Shown here one piece after another: positions 45,050 through 57,020 of a stretch of 64,000 nucleotides of DNA (position 1 is the first letter of the stretch; every line of letters begins with the position of its first letter). Made by a program: the position numbers and the translations under genes. Source of the stretch: Acanthosepion lycidas (taxonomy: Eukaryota; Mollusca; Cephalopoda; Sepiida; Sepiidae); the NCBI GenBank assembly GCA_963932145.1, contig OZ010577.1, forward strand, positions 19,220,686 to 19,284,685. Direction: 5' to 3'. Under the pieces are notes generated by a model, which was not told the DNA's origin, made no database searches, and was given only the letters and a program-made list of their open reading frames with translations.

Positions 45050-46165
45050 TTAGTTGTTATTATATAGATAAGTTACACTAAAAATGTTAAAATTTAGAAA
45101 TATATCAACTTTATTTAGAAAAAAGACATAACTTAAATTTGGTATGACTGAGAAAAAATAGGTTTACAAAATGAAAATCATTTGCATGTGTATTTTTCTC
45201 TTATTTAATTCTGGTTTATATCCAGAGAATAAAATTTTTTTTTTAATTAAATCTCCCAATTGATATTTGTTTTATCCTGTTCAGAAGAAAATAAATATAT
45301 GCAATTTCTGGGAAGACATTTGCTCTAATTGCAAAAATGAATAAATAAAACTTATTTGAATTGTGATTTATATAGCACCAATATTTTTTTTTTCTTTGAA
45401 AGTTTTCAAGTGTTGGGTATTAAAGGAAAGTGATTTCCCCCTCCCCAAGTTAATTCAGTGATAAAGCATTAAATGAAAAAAATTGTTATTAAGATTAAAT
45501 GTTTTCATTTAAAATTGGTAGAACTTCATTACAAGACTAAGTTTAAAAAAAAAAAAAATATGATAAAACTTTGATTTTGAAACTAAAACTAAAATATCCT
45601 TTCTGTAATATTCTACTTTTTGAATTTGAACTGTCACTATTAGTGTTCCCCATCATATGACAATATTTTAATGTTGGAATACACTTTTATCATTTGTCTA
45701 TCTTGATCATTCCAACTTCGGCTCTAACATGAGACACTTGTAAATTTAAGCAGGTTTTCATCACAACAGAAACATAGCATGACAAACTTTTGTTGCTTTA
45801 TATTATTTAATTTGTGCACTACAATGCAGTGGTCACTACCTTATATATAGTAGAATCTTCCATTGATCTTTCAACATATGAGGGCCTAATAGTTCAGTTT
45901 TTATTAGAACTGAACCACCAGATATGATTTGATAGTGGTGAAAACTTGTGTAGAACCAAGCAAACTTTTTGGAAGAAAATAGCTTATAGTGTACCATGAA
46001 GTCCCAAAGCAGACCTCTCCTGGTTAGGATTCAGAGTTCTTTCTCATAAACTGGCTGCCAACTAAGGCTAATGTATTCAGTCTGCTGTTTAACCCTTAAG
46101 TGAAGGGAGAGATGTGGATACATACTTTTCCAAAATTTATTTGTGCAAAATTGAATGAACTGAAC
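45050..46165. other. Non-coding DNA without recognised features
   Basis: AT-rich. No coding or repeat signature. Confidence 0.5.
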
Positions 46166-46167
46166 AC

Positions 46168-46312
<145 letters not shown>

Positions 46313-46422
46313 CCAAGAGGATAGAATCCAGGTAGAACTCAATGTCCAAGACAGAGTAAGAATATAATATAAAAGGCTCAAACACTAATATTCCATGGTT
46401 ATAATTTATTACATTGGAATCG

Positions 46423-46423
<1 letters not shown>

Positions 46424-46492
<69 letters not shown>
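46424..46492. repeat. (TA)n microsatellite
   Basis: About 35 TA units, left neighbour of the 585-base palindrome. Confidence 0.95.
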
Positions 46493-46496
<4 letters not shown>

Positions 46497-46526
46497 GTGT
46501 GTATTTTATTCAGCATTTTTTCATTA

Positions 46527-47111
46527 ATGCATGTTTCATTAAATAATATAGACAAGTTTTGTCTATTTATTTTAAGCAAATTCCTTTCATATCATCTGAT
46601 ATGCTTAATAACATCATCATTAAAAGACGAAAGAAAATCTCCCTATTGATACATGTTTTTTAATCCTATCTAAGCTTTCAGCTTACCTAAGCCATCATCA
46701 AAGATGACAATTACATTACAATAAATTAAACACTACATGGATAGCAACAATGATAGTCTGTTTTTGTTTGCATGGAAGATTTCCAAGCAACAACAAACTC
46801 ATGCATAAAAGATGCTGGAAGCGAAAATTGCACCACTGCCTATGACATCACACATGACCACATGAGAGTGAAAACAAGAAGTGTTAAGTCATGTGTGATG
46901 TCATGGGCCACTGTGTGACTTTTGCTTCCAGCATCTCATATACACAAGTTTGTTGTTGCTTGGAAATCTTCCATGCAAACAATAACATTGTAATACATTG
47001 TAATGTAATTGTCATCTTTGATGATGGCTTATGTAAGCCAAAAGCTTAGATATAAAAGGAATTTGCTTTAAATAGACAAAACTTGTCTATATTATTTAAT
47101 GAAACATGCAT
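46527..47111. mobile_element. 585-base palindromic element with paired hammerhead-like modules
   Basis: The outer ends are ATGCATGTTTCATTAAATAA and its inverse; matching arms run inward through GCAAATTCCTTT/AAAGGAATTTGC, AAGCCATCATCAAAGATGAC and GGAAGATTTCCAAGCAACAA to a centre near 46860. Each arm holds a module: minus at 46701-46676 TTGATGA-T-GGCTT-AGGT-AAGCT-GAAA, plus at 47018-47043 TTGATGA-T-GGCTT-ATGT-AAGCC-AAAA. TA arrays flank both sides. No coding. Best guess: Penelope-derived or non-autonomous foldback element. Confidence 0.75.
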
Positions 47112-47155
47112 TTTATATATCTATACAAACCTGCATTAATGCATTTAATGAAACA

Positions 47156-47158
<3 letters not shown>

Positions 47159-47205
<47 letters not shown>
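47159..47205. repeat. (TA)n microsatellite
   Basis: TA array on the right side of the palindrome, preceded by a second ATGAAACATGCAT. Confidence 0.93.
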
Positions 47206-47206
<1 letters not shown>

Positions 47207-48146
47207 TCACTAATTTTAGTCATGCCATAAATAGAATAGGATAACTTTGTCTTAAGTTTTTCACATACAAGTCTTTAAATACATTTTTGCAATCTAGTAA
47301 TTCTAGTTTATTACTTAATAATAATAAAAAACCTTTACTTAGACCTGTAGGATCTTGTATAAATATCAGTTTACTAATGCCATAAAAAATAACAGCATTG
47401 TTTTGACTATTAAGTTTTAACACATCTCTTTAAATATATTTTCCAATTACTATTATTGAATTCTATTCTTTCAATATGTCTCTTTTCACTAACCAGTTTG
47501 GTGAACATCTTGGAAGAGTCTGCCATTTTAACAAAAGACACTGCCACCTGACATCAACAGTACAAGAGAGTTAACACAGTAATAAAAGTGGCAGAAAATA
47601 GACAGATACACTTTGTATATTATAAATGTTTAAACATGCTTTATTGAATCTGATGAATAATAAATGTTCATTGAATATTTTATTGCATTTTTCTTGTCCA
47701 TAGAGGGATAAATAAATATCCAGGTCAAAGAAACTGTCTTTGGTTCATAATTTTGACTTTGTTGTACGGATATTCATACATTAACTGAGAGAAAGAAAGT
47801 AATGAGATATTGAATAAATAGAACTTGTCAGTTGAACCAAAGAAGACTTGTTTAAAGGAATTTTTGCTCTCTAAGTGTATGTTTCAAATATGTGTAAGGT
47901 GATTGAATAACAAAGTGAAAGAATTCTGTGTAACATATTTCATCCTCTAGAACTTAATCAGACTAAAATAATGTTTTTATTGATGGAACTATGTGTAAGG
48001 GGAGGAGTTACAATAATGTACCAAGGAGAAATGCTGAAGCTATGTGGACACTAAATTTAAATGTTTGAGTTTTAAAATTTTATGTTTTAAAGGATTTTTT
48101 CCCTCTACTTTGTCATTGTTCTAATATATAGAAATTTATGTCATAT

Positions 48147-48150
<4 letters not shown>
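47206..48150. other. Non-coding DNA without recognised features
   Basis: No gene or repeat recognised. Confidence 0.5.
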
Positions 48151-48151
<1 letters not shown>

Positions 48152-48182
<31 letters not shown>

Positions 48183-48760
48183 GCATACATATATATACAC
48201 GCATACACACGCATACATATATATACACGCATACACACGCATACATATATATACACGCATACACACGCATACATATATATATACACGCATACATGTATAC
48301 ACACGCATACATACGCATACATGTATACACACATACACACGCATACATGTATACACACATGCACACGCATACATGTATACACACATGCATACATACACAC
48401 ACACATGCATACATACACACACACATGCATACATACACACACACACATGCATACATACACACACACATGCATACACACACACACACATGCATGCATACAC
48501 ACACACACACACATGCATGCATACACACACACACACATGCATGCATACACACACACACACACATGCATACATACACACACACACACACATGCATACATAC
48601 ACACACACACACACACATGCATACATACACACACACACACACATGCATACATACACACACACACACACACATGCATACATACACACACACACACACATGC
48701 ATACATATACACACACATATACACACACATACACACATACATACATATATACACACACAA
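48152..48760. repeat. Graded (TA)n to (ACACGCATACATA)n to (CA)nTGCATACATA array
   Basis: Some 600 bases of almost strictly alternating purine-pyrimidine. The left third has CGCATACATATATATACA-type units, the right two-thirds have CA runs of growing length separated by TGCATACATA or TGCATGCATA. All six-frame open frames here (Cys/Val/Met or Thr/His/Ile) are artefacts. Confidence 0.95.
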
Positions 48761-48774
48761 AGAAAAATTTCAAT

Positions 48775-48882
48775 ACATCATTTAAGAGTTTAGTAATAAT
48801 TTATTTCAGACAGACAACTGCCTCATCAGACTGTAATTATAAAATGATTTAAATCATCCAAACAAACTATTAAAAATTACAG

Positions 48883-48884
<2 letters not shown>
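48775..48884 (-). mobile_element. Hammerhead-like module beside TA array
   Basis: Minus reading at 48829-48804: CTGATGA, stem GGCAG, loop TTGT, stem CTGTC, U, GAAA. It lies between the CA array and a TA array (48885-48926). Past the TA array, minus reading 49023-48975 gives CTGACCTAATGATATGAAAC and later GGTAAAACATGTC, possibly a further degraded module. Confidence 0.55.

Positions 48885-48926
<42 letters not shown>
48885..48926. repeat. (TA)n microsatellite
   Basis: TA array followed by TTGTGTGTGT. Confidence 0.93.
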
Positions 48927-48930
<4 letters not shown>

Positions 48931-49199
48931 GTGTGTAGGATGTAGAATAGTATCTGGAACAAAGGGGGCAAAGCTTTTTTAAGTGACATGTTTTACCAAT
49001 GTGTGTTTCATATCATTAGGTCAGAGATAAAAATAAATATGCTTTGAAAATGTACTTCTGTTTGTTTTCATTAATTAATACTGAAACTATTTGGAATACA
49101 TAAACCTTGAAAAAAAAAAACTGAGTTGAAATTAGTTAATATTTAATTTCTATGAGTTAAAGCAAAAATCATTCTTTCAAGCCCTCAATGTGAAATAAA

Positions 49200-49248
49200 T
49201 GATTTGTCTTGTCAATGTCGACTTTGTCTTGTCAATGTCGACTTTGTC
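49200..49248. repeat. Two-copy 21-base direct repeat
   Basis: TTGTCTTGTCAATGTCGACT occurs twice in direct succession. Confidence 0.85.
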
Positions 49249-49554
49249 CTTGTGAAATTAAATTCTTTTTCTGATGATAGATCATTTGCTGAAACAAGTC
49301 AAATTGAAATTTTACAAATTCCCTTTGATATTTACTATCCTTACACAATGTGTGTGTCTGTGTGAATATAGACTGCATAATGACTTTCAATTTTATAATT
49401 TAAACAGTTGTCAAACGAGTGGTGAAAATAAGAAGCTACTAGTTATCATGCGCTGTTATATCTATAAATGCTATTCCCATCATTGACTACTATTCACCAT
49501 GATATACACACACGTGATTCGGGATCAAATGTTGATTGAAATCCAACAGAATGA

Positions 49555-49645
49555 TAGGATAAAGAACAAATAGCAAACATTTATCAATCTAACATGTTTC
49601 ACTTTTATTAAAGCTTCATCAGAGAATGTGATATGGAGAAAAAGA
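49555..49645 (-). mobile_element. Half copy of the 10.5-kb foldback family with intact core
   Basis: Plus reading GATAAAGAACAAATAGCAAA, CATTTATCAATCTAACATGT matches the 10.5-kb arms. On minus at 49622-49596: CTGATGA-A-GCTTT-AATA-AAAGT-GAAAC. This copy keeps both conserved strands. Confidence 0.68.
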
Positions 49646-49686
49646 AGAAATAAATTCTGGTATTTTTATTTATTTCCCTCTTGTAT

Positions 49687-49709
49687 CTCTCTCTCTCTCT
49701 CTCTCTCTG
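49687..49709. repeat. (TC)n microsatellite
   Basis: TC array in otherwise ordinary sequence. Confidence 0.9.
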
Positions 49710-50690
49710 AAGTGTGAAAAAATGTTATGTACAACTGTACACCATGACATCTAATCTAATCAGTGGTGGCATAATTGGATGGCTCTAACCTTCCAGGGTT
49801 ATTGATAACTGTTTTATTTGTTAGGTAAAAATGTTCAATGAGTTTAAATCTAGAATTCACACCTCCTTTTTATCCCTTATGTTACCTGAGAACAACCAAG
49901 AGTAATTCCCACCTTGGAGACGGAATGCATCATCTTTCTCATCCCCTCCCCCCACCAGCAATCAGTCTACAATGTTCAATCCTTATATTCATTCTTTACC
50001 TATTCAGTCATATGTACATCATCTGGCCGAGTTAATTTCTATAATGTTCTCACCTCTCTTAATGCCATGTTAGTCAATTGCCAATTGCTTGTCAAGAGAT
50101 ACAAGGTAATGTTTTTGATGATAGAAGCTATAAAGAAAGAGAACTTTAGACAAAGCATAAAAAAAAAGTAACAACTACAACTAGTTTGTGTTGGGATGCC
50201 CCACCCCGTGGCATCCACACACTTTTTCTGGTGCTGTTTACATAGGGGTTTTGGTTGCACATATATTAGACACAAGGCACTACTTTGTGTTTCCTCAGTT
50301 TCTATCTGACTATGAATAATTAGATCATCTCCATTGCCCTGTATGAAGGAGATCTATTTTGCATGATACCATTATATTCCATGGTCTGTTAGATTCCACC
50401 ATTGGGCACATCTAACATCCTGGTGCATATATCTTTCCTATAACTCTGGTAAAAAAGGCAACCTGTGATTTGATTGTTATGCTTTTTAATTCAAAGTTGT
50501 TTTTCTCCTAGTCTGGTTACCAATCATAGATAGAGAGCCCAGGCTTCCCTGCTATTTAACCCATAGCTGAAGGGAAGAAAAAAAGCATGAAAATTTTAAA
50601 AATGAAAATATATAATTTCGGTTAGAAATAAATTTCTTTAAATATCTTCCAACAGGTGGGAAATGATTTTCAGGTAATCAAGCCACATTA
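49710..50690. other. Non-coding DNA without recognised features
   Basis: Short frames only; no recognised family. Confidence 0.5.
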
Positions 50691-50698
50691 GCTAACTA

Positions 50699-50797
50699 TT
50701 AGGTTGGTGCAAAAATAATGACGTAATGTCGTTTTTTGACGTTAAAAAATACGTCAAAAAACAACATTATTACGTCATTATTTTTGCACCAACCTAA
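50699..50797. mobile_element. Complete 99-base palindromic mariner-type MITE
   Basis: TTAGGTTGGTGCAAAAATAA at the left, exact inverse TTATTTTTGCACCAACCTAA at the right, with TA on both sides (50697-50698 and 50798-50799). The interior is a near-perfect palindrome around ACGTTAAAAAATACGT. The ends resemble MADE1/Hsmar1-type mariners. Good preservation suggests recent insertion. Confidence 0.93.
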
Positions 50798-50799
50798 TA

Positions 50800-52265
50800 A
50801 CATGGTGAATGATCATGGAGTGGAATTAATGTCCACCTATTGCTGACTTAATTTTTGCATTTAGATACCCTGAAAAGACTGTTACTTATTATTCAGTATA
50901 TGAACTTGCATAAGTTTCAAATGTAAACCAAATGGATATCTTTCCATTACAATTTGGTTTCTCTGGTAATTACTACTGTAGTGCATTCCATCCCCACCCA
51001 GATGATCAATTACTATGAAATAGTGGTTACCAAGCTTAGCTGGCAATAAGATCAATCCTTATCAGGTCCCATTCACTCATGACCTTGTGTCAAGCTAAAC
51101 CTAACAAAAAACATTAAGAATATTTTGCCTAGGAATAGTTTGACTCTCAGCCTCTATTAATATGAGCTTGATCATCACTGGGTGCTACACATTTGAGCTT
51201 TTGTACCAGATAATACTAAATGTTCTATAAACAGAACATAAACTATATTGGCCACAGTCCCTGCAAGGGATGGAGGTATACGTCCCAAGAGGGGACCACC
51301 TACCAAATAAATGCTTATATAGACTCGACTATAAATAAACAATAGTTGCCTGTCACCAAAGCCATGTAAATGCTTAGAAACTCAAATATTAAATAGAGAA
51401 AATTCAACAAAGGTTGACATGGTATAAAATCGACCAATCCAACACAGACTAAACTCATTTAACACCTAAACAAAAACAGTTTATATTTGTAAAATCTGAC
51501 AGCAATTTCTCATATAATTTATCAGATTTAGTTGTTGACCTAGTTAAGTATAGGATTGTGCTAACAAATATAGGTCTTTAAAATTAAATCACCAGATTGT
51601 GATCGGAAGGTTGATAGGCATAGATAATTTCAGGATTTATAAGATTGCTAAAATTATAAATGAAATATAACAGATTTACTTATATTATTTTACTATTATC
51701 TTCATGGGCTACACAGATGGGTCATCCAATAAAGATTGAAGTCACTACTAATTAACTACAAAATCCACCTTTCTGAACATTACACCAAGAGACACCAGAG
51801 TTCAAGAAAAGTTGTCTAAAAATTTCTCAAGAGTCTCGGAGAACTTTTTTCACCTGTATTTTTATTTTGGTTCCATGGATCTTTTTTACTTTCTGTTTCC
51901 TCTGCTGTCTTTTAATTCATTCAGTGCTGACACTATATTCCCAGACAGGTTTCAGCCAGGAATGGAACAATATAGATTCCCCATAAATTAAACATTATTA
52001 TAAAGCAGGTATTAATTATTAGATGCCAAAATGAAGTCCTGTTATGAGTTTCAACAAGGGGATGTTATAAAATTGACATTGTTTGGTGATTATCACTTAG
52101 AGAAAATGTTGGTCTTTTGTTGCTGAGGGTATTAATGAAATTTTCTTCTCAGTAGGATCTTAAAACTCTGACACTGATGTTCCGTACTTTTGTCCTGACA
52201 ATTTCTCACTGCCTGCCATGGATTTAATTCCTTGTGCAATACTAATAGCCATTCATATTAGGTTT
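50800..52265. other. Non-coding DNA with a family D trace
   Basis: GAGCTTGATCATCACTGGGT near 51165 is a family D match. No gene recognised elsewhere. Confidence 0.5.
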
Positions 52266-52269
52266 TATA

Positions 52270-52640
52270 CTAAAGTCTATCCAGAAATTATACAGCCATT
52301 TTGAATGTCTCAAGAAAAACCAGTTGGAAAATCAAAATATAACTTGACAACATAATGAAGAGATCAGTACAGTTTACTCGTAAAATATAGGATTTGTCAG
52401 CATAGAAAAACATTCAGGTGTGTCATTCACCCTAGAGTCCAGATTTCAACCTATACAACTTGAGCTATTTGCATTGAAAGGGAAACTTCAGACCCTGGAT
52501 GAGATTAAGGAGAATGCAATGAGGTAATTGATATTGGTCCTGAGAAACTTTGCAGGTTGTTTTTCAAAAGTGAAAGCAATATTGATGTAAATATGTAAGG
52601 TCCTAGTGGAAATACTTTGAACAGGACATAGGTACCAACA
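52270..52640 (+). mobile_element. Mariner-type transposase relic
   Basis: Around 52436-52640, frames read SPDFNLYNLSYLH, LKGKLQTLDEIKENAMR, LRNFAGCFSKVKAI and, with stops, VEIL*TGH. This follows the mariner C-terminus: SPDLAPCDFFLFP.LKGKL....EIKENA....F..CF..W...YF..D. Upstream MKRSVQFTRK-like pieces are uninformative. Stops throughout; no terminal repeats identified. Confidence 0.72.
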
Positions 52641-52669
52641 TTGTAGGCATTGCTCTCTACTTTGCTAGT

Positions 52670-52690
52670 TTTTTTTTTTTTTTTTTTTTT
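52670..52690. repeat. Poly-T tract
   Basis: T run directly after the mariner relic. Confidence 0.85.
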
Positions 52691-53835
52691 AAATACTAAA
52701 TGGCTTCAGACTTTCTTAATAGATTTTATGTTAATGTTACTTTAGTATAAAGCAATATGATAGCTTGCTATTTTGTGAATTCAAATCTCACATGATGCAT
52801 TTGTAACTTTAAACATAAAATCATGGAAATCTTTCAAATTAGTAACTTTTTTCTATTTATTTCAGAAAGACCTAAATACTTTTCTTTCTCTTTGTTCTAT
52901 TTTTAATAATTTCACCAAGCAAGGCAATAAAGCCACTAAGATACAAGGGCTTAACGGAAAAAAATCAGTATTAAGGAGAGAGGGTAATAAGAGGATTCAA
53001 GCAGGTTGATATTGCATTGAAATTTTTCAAGATCAAAGTTGATTGAAAATCTGAAAGAGTTCCATAAGTGCGAAGTGTGAGAGAAGAAACTTTTAGCATA
53101 GAACTTATGGTTATATCTAACAATTTCAACTGTAAAATGAGACCTAGTGGCCAATCTAGTGCTGTACATAAATTTGTAAAAAAAAACAAAAAAAAAAACA
53201 CAAGTACCAAAGAGGAAAGCTCATCAGAAGAATAATTAAACTATTGCTAGAGATTTTGGTTAGGGTCTTGTCAGTACAATGTTAAGGAGAGCAAAGATGA
53301 AACTCTGTGCCAAATATTTTGGTTTTGTACAATGTTAACAAGAGCAAAGATGATACTAGTTTCCTAAGCATTTTTTATGTTTGCATTGTCATGTGATGCA
53401 GGTTAGCAATGATGAAAATAGTTTTTGTTTTTTTTTTTTTGTTTGTGTGTGTGTTTTTTTTTTTGTTTTTTTTTTTATTATTCTCTCCAGGATTTTTGTT
53501 TCTATGTGTGAGTTCCTTTCATTTTTTGAAGTCATATTGAATGAAGGATATTTAATTTTCAGAAAGTAGTTCTATCATATAAATAATAAAAACCATTTCA
53601 TACACAATCACACAAATTTATTATTTTAAACTCTAAGCCTATGAATAATAATAATAATGAGTTAATTTTATTTCTCTTCATGAGAAGAGTAAAATATTTT
53701 AGGCAATTTAAGAATGTTTGCACACATCACAGCTGGGATTTGAAAATGTATTTACTTTCACTCCTCTGTATGACCCAGCCAAGAGTTACATTGATTTGAA
53801 AACTATGAAATTTTTGGTACATAAATTCATTATAC
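52691..53835. other. Non-coding DNA
   Basis: Contains a small two-copy repeat (TACAATGTTAA..AGAGCAAAGATGA at 53276 and 53328) and T-rich stretches near 53430-53475. No gene recognised. Confidence 0.5.
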
Positions 53836-53839
53836 ACTT

Positions 53840-54360
53840 CTTGCTCCCATTTAGTTTGCTCCTCCTCCTCCAATTCTGCTCCTCCCTAGTTTTCTTCTCC
53901 TTCTCAATGTTCCTCCTCCAGTTTTCTCCTTTTCTAATCTGCCTATTCTTGCTTCCACTCAGTTTTCACCTCCTATTCCTTGAATAATCTTGCTCCCTCC
54001 TAGTTTTCTTCTCTCTACTCTTGTCCCACCATTTTCTCCTCCTACTGCACCTCCCTCCCCAATCTTGCTCCCTGTGTTTTGTCCTCCTTCTCCCTGTCCA
54101 GTTTTTAACATCAGCCTGGCTTTTCTTCTCCTCCCTGCCTAATCTTAGTCCCAATGGGTTTTCTCCTTCTCCTTCCTGCCTAGTTATTTGCTCCCTCCTG
54201 GTTTTTTTCTCCTCTGCCCCGTCCTCCTCTTCCTTGCCTGTTTTTCTCTTCATCATCCCTGCTTAATCTTTTACTTTCACCTGACTTTACTAAATCTCCT
54301 CATCATCCAGTATTTTGCTCCCATCCAGCTTTTCTCCAGCTGCTGCTCCTCCTCCTGTTT
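53840..54360. repeat. Decayed pyrimidine-rich minisatellite
   Basis: Irregular repeats of about 40 bases built on CTTGCTCCCTCCTAGTTTTC and TTCTCCTCCTCCCTGCCTAA. Heavily diverged, unlike the sharp array at 40.9 kb. Lys/Glu/Arg-rich minus frames are artefacts. Confidence 0.7.
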
Positions 54361-54646
54361 TGCTCTCACTTCTGACCTAAAAAGGATTTTTTTTTTTTTT
54401 TTTTTAAATCTGGTGTTTGATCATTTAGTCAAATTTTGGGAAGTTGGATCAGGCCTAGAATTTCTCAGCATGTCCTAAAATTCAAGGTTTTGATTGGGAT
54501 AAGTTACCTGCACCAAAAATTGGATTATGAGCGTATTTTAAATTTCAGGTCATGTTTCTTGTGTCTACATTGCACTAATGTTCTTGAGAAAGGCATGGAT
54601 CTGCTTTTCCCTGTATTTAGTCTCATCATCAAATAACTTGTTTTGT

Positions 54647-54651
<5 letters not shown>

Positions 54652-54694
<43 letters not shown>
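54652..54694. repeat. (TA)n microsatellite
   Basis: TA array followed by TGATGGATG. Confidence 0.93.
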
Positions 54695-54699
<5 letters not shown>

Positions 54700-57015
54700 A
54701 TGTTTATTGTCTGAGCACTTGGGTAAACCACTCTTCCATAATGACTGTATCTGCCCACGCAGTAGCAACAAGCTGTTACACACATAACCAACCTTGACTG
54801 AGACCAGACAAAAATACCTTAAGATCATGTAAGGAAAGATTACTTTCAAGATAATCAAAACCTGTTTAATTTTATATCTCAAAATGTAAATAATTACAAA
54901 CAAAAGAACTAAATGCTACCTCTATCTCTATATATTTCTTTTTTATCTATTACCAAGTCGGCCAGCCATGAACCCAATTCTTGATTAGTATCCTGTCCAC
55001 TTCTCATTTCATTTTAGGTCATCAATACTTTAAAACGCTAAAAAATAACCACCAAAAAATGTTTCCTTCAGGTCAAGTTGACCTGATTTAGAATGTCTCC
55101 CCCACCTATACTTTCAAATCCCATCTCCTTTGCCTTGGACAGTGTCACACCAGACAATTCTTTAAAAAAGAAATAACTTGAATTTTCTTGACACATCCTT
55201 GTTTTTGAAGGTTCATGTCAATTGCTAACAGCTGAGGCAATATGTTTTTGTTGATTTTCATTACAGAAATTAAAAGGCATTAATTTTTTAGGAGATGTGT
55301 TCTTTTATTTCCCACCCTTTTTGGTTTCCTTGCAAGCATTCATATCATTGTCTTGTATACAGAGTATCTGTCAGAAATATAAACATCCTTTGTTTCTAAC
55401 AGCTAAACTTAGTAATTCAATGTTTAACAATTCTTCTTGATAAAGATTACGAAAAAAAAAAAAAATTATATTTCATTTCAAGACTGAGATTACATTATTT
55501 GAACTATTGTCCTCATCTTTGTCACCATAATTATTACAGTTTTTCAGAAAAATAGGTTTCTCAACTCCATTAGCTGTTACCATTCTTTCCATTATTAATT
55601 AGAGGCTTCCATCCTAACATTTTATTTGAAGTAGTATGAAATATCAGCATCTTGATTATCATTATTTTCCATTGAGTTGATGTGATATCCATTTCAGCTG
55701 TTGCTGATATTGAAAGTCCTCAAGTGATGTGGTTTCTATTGTTTGGTACAGTTCTTGTAATGTCAGTCAACAAGGTTTGAATAAATGCTGTCTTTGTGAA
55801 GATCCATAGGCTTCACTTGCTCAAATCAATTCTTAGCCATTGAACAAGGGTTCAGTTCAAATGTCCTTATTTGAATCTTTGTTTATAGATATTTTCTCTT
55901 AATTTGGGCATGTAACATGTCTGTTTTTAAGATCATTAAAGGTTCAGACTTTGAAAACATTAAATATCCTGAACACAACCTGATACAATTTAGCATGAAT
56001 GAGCAGCTTAATTTGATCTGACAATGATGAATTGGATTCAAGACTCTTCCATTGGTCCAGGTTACGACTTGATTTAGTCAACTTTTTCTTCTCATTTTTA
56101 CTTAATCATTTGATTATAATGTTATAGAAATGGTCAGCAGTATCAAACAGGAGTTGAATTGATATTCATTGATCTGAACTGATTTGATCTTTCCATAACA
56201 TTCAACCATGAATACCTGTTTAATTGTATAAATAGTGGAGTTTTATTGAGAATCCTGACAAGCTGTAAGCACCCAGTAAATCAATCACAAATGATGTGTC
56301 CTTTAGTGATATTAGTAGTTTGAAAAGGAAGAACGTTTAACTTTATTTGAATTTCTATCTCTCTATCTGTGTGTGTGTTCATATACACAAGCATTGACAT
56401 TATTAGCCACTTGAATTGTTCCCACCTTTTTAGATAATTAATATTTTTTTTCTATTATTATCTGAGTACATAGTGCCCAAAAGTAATACTTGAAAATCGT
56501 CAAAGGGACACAATGCATGTCTCCAGGCACACCCTTATTAATTCACCAGAAAGCACTCAGAAGACATTGAACAATTTATGTTCAAGCTCAAAATAAACCA
56601 GACTAAAGAAAAAAAATATCTTAAATAACTTTCATAGGTTCTAAACCATATAAAATATAAGTGGACATTGAGGTTAGCAACAGTCATGCTTAAGTTCAAT
56701 GTTCAAGCCATATATCATGTCATGTTTCAAGAAATGGGGGGAAATAGAAATTTTAGTTTACTGCCAGAAGAAACCAAAGGTGGTGAAACCACAGTAGTGG
56801 AAAGGTTAGATTTTTCTACAAAATTTAGTCCCATAACAATCAAGTATCAATTAAATATTCATAAAATACTTTAACTAACCACACCTTCATGGGATTGGAA
56901 CTCCAATTGCATGAAGTTTGTAGGAGTGTCAGTTGAGGTGAGTTAGGTATTTTAAATATGCCTTGTTATATTAAAGGTCCACCTAATGATGTTGAGCTCT
57001 CACTACTTTTACAAA
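54700..57015. other. Non-coding DNA with repeat traces
   Basis: At 55500-55540 an inverted trace of family C (CCTCATCTTTGTCACCATAA); at 55540-55670 a trace of family A (TTTTTCAGAAAAATAGGTTT). No gene recognised. Confidence 0.5.
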
Positions 57016-57020
57016 TTTAA

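Noticed and set aside
48136-48852. Cys/Val/Met-rich and Thr/His/Ile-rich frames of about 160-215 residues
   Set aside because: Artefacts of the alternating CA/TA array.
53966-54256. Lys/Glu/Arg-rich minus frame as a charged protein
   Set aside because: It is the reverse reading of a pyrimidine-rich decayed minisatellite.
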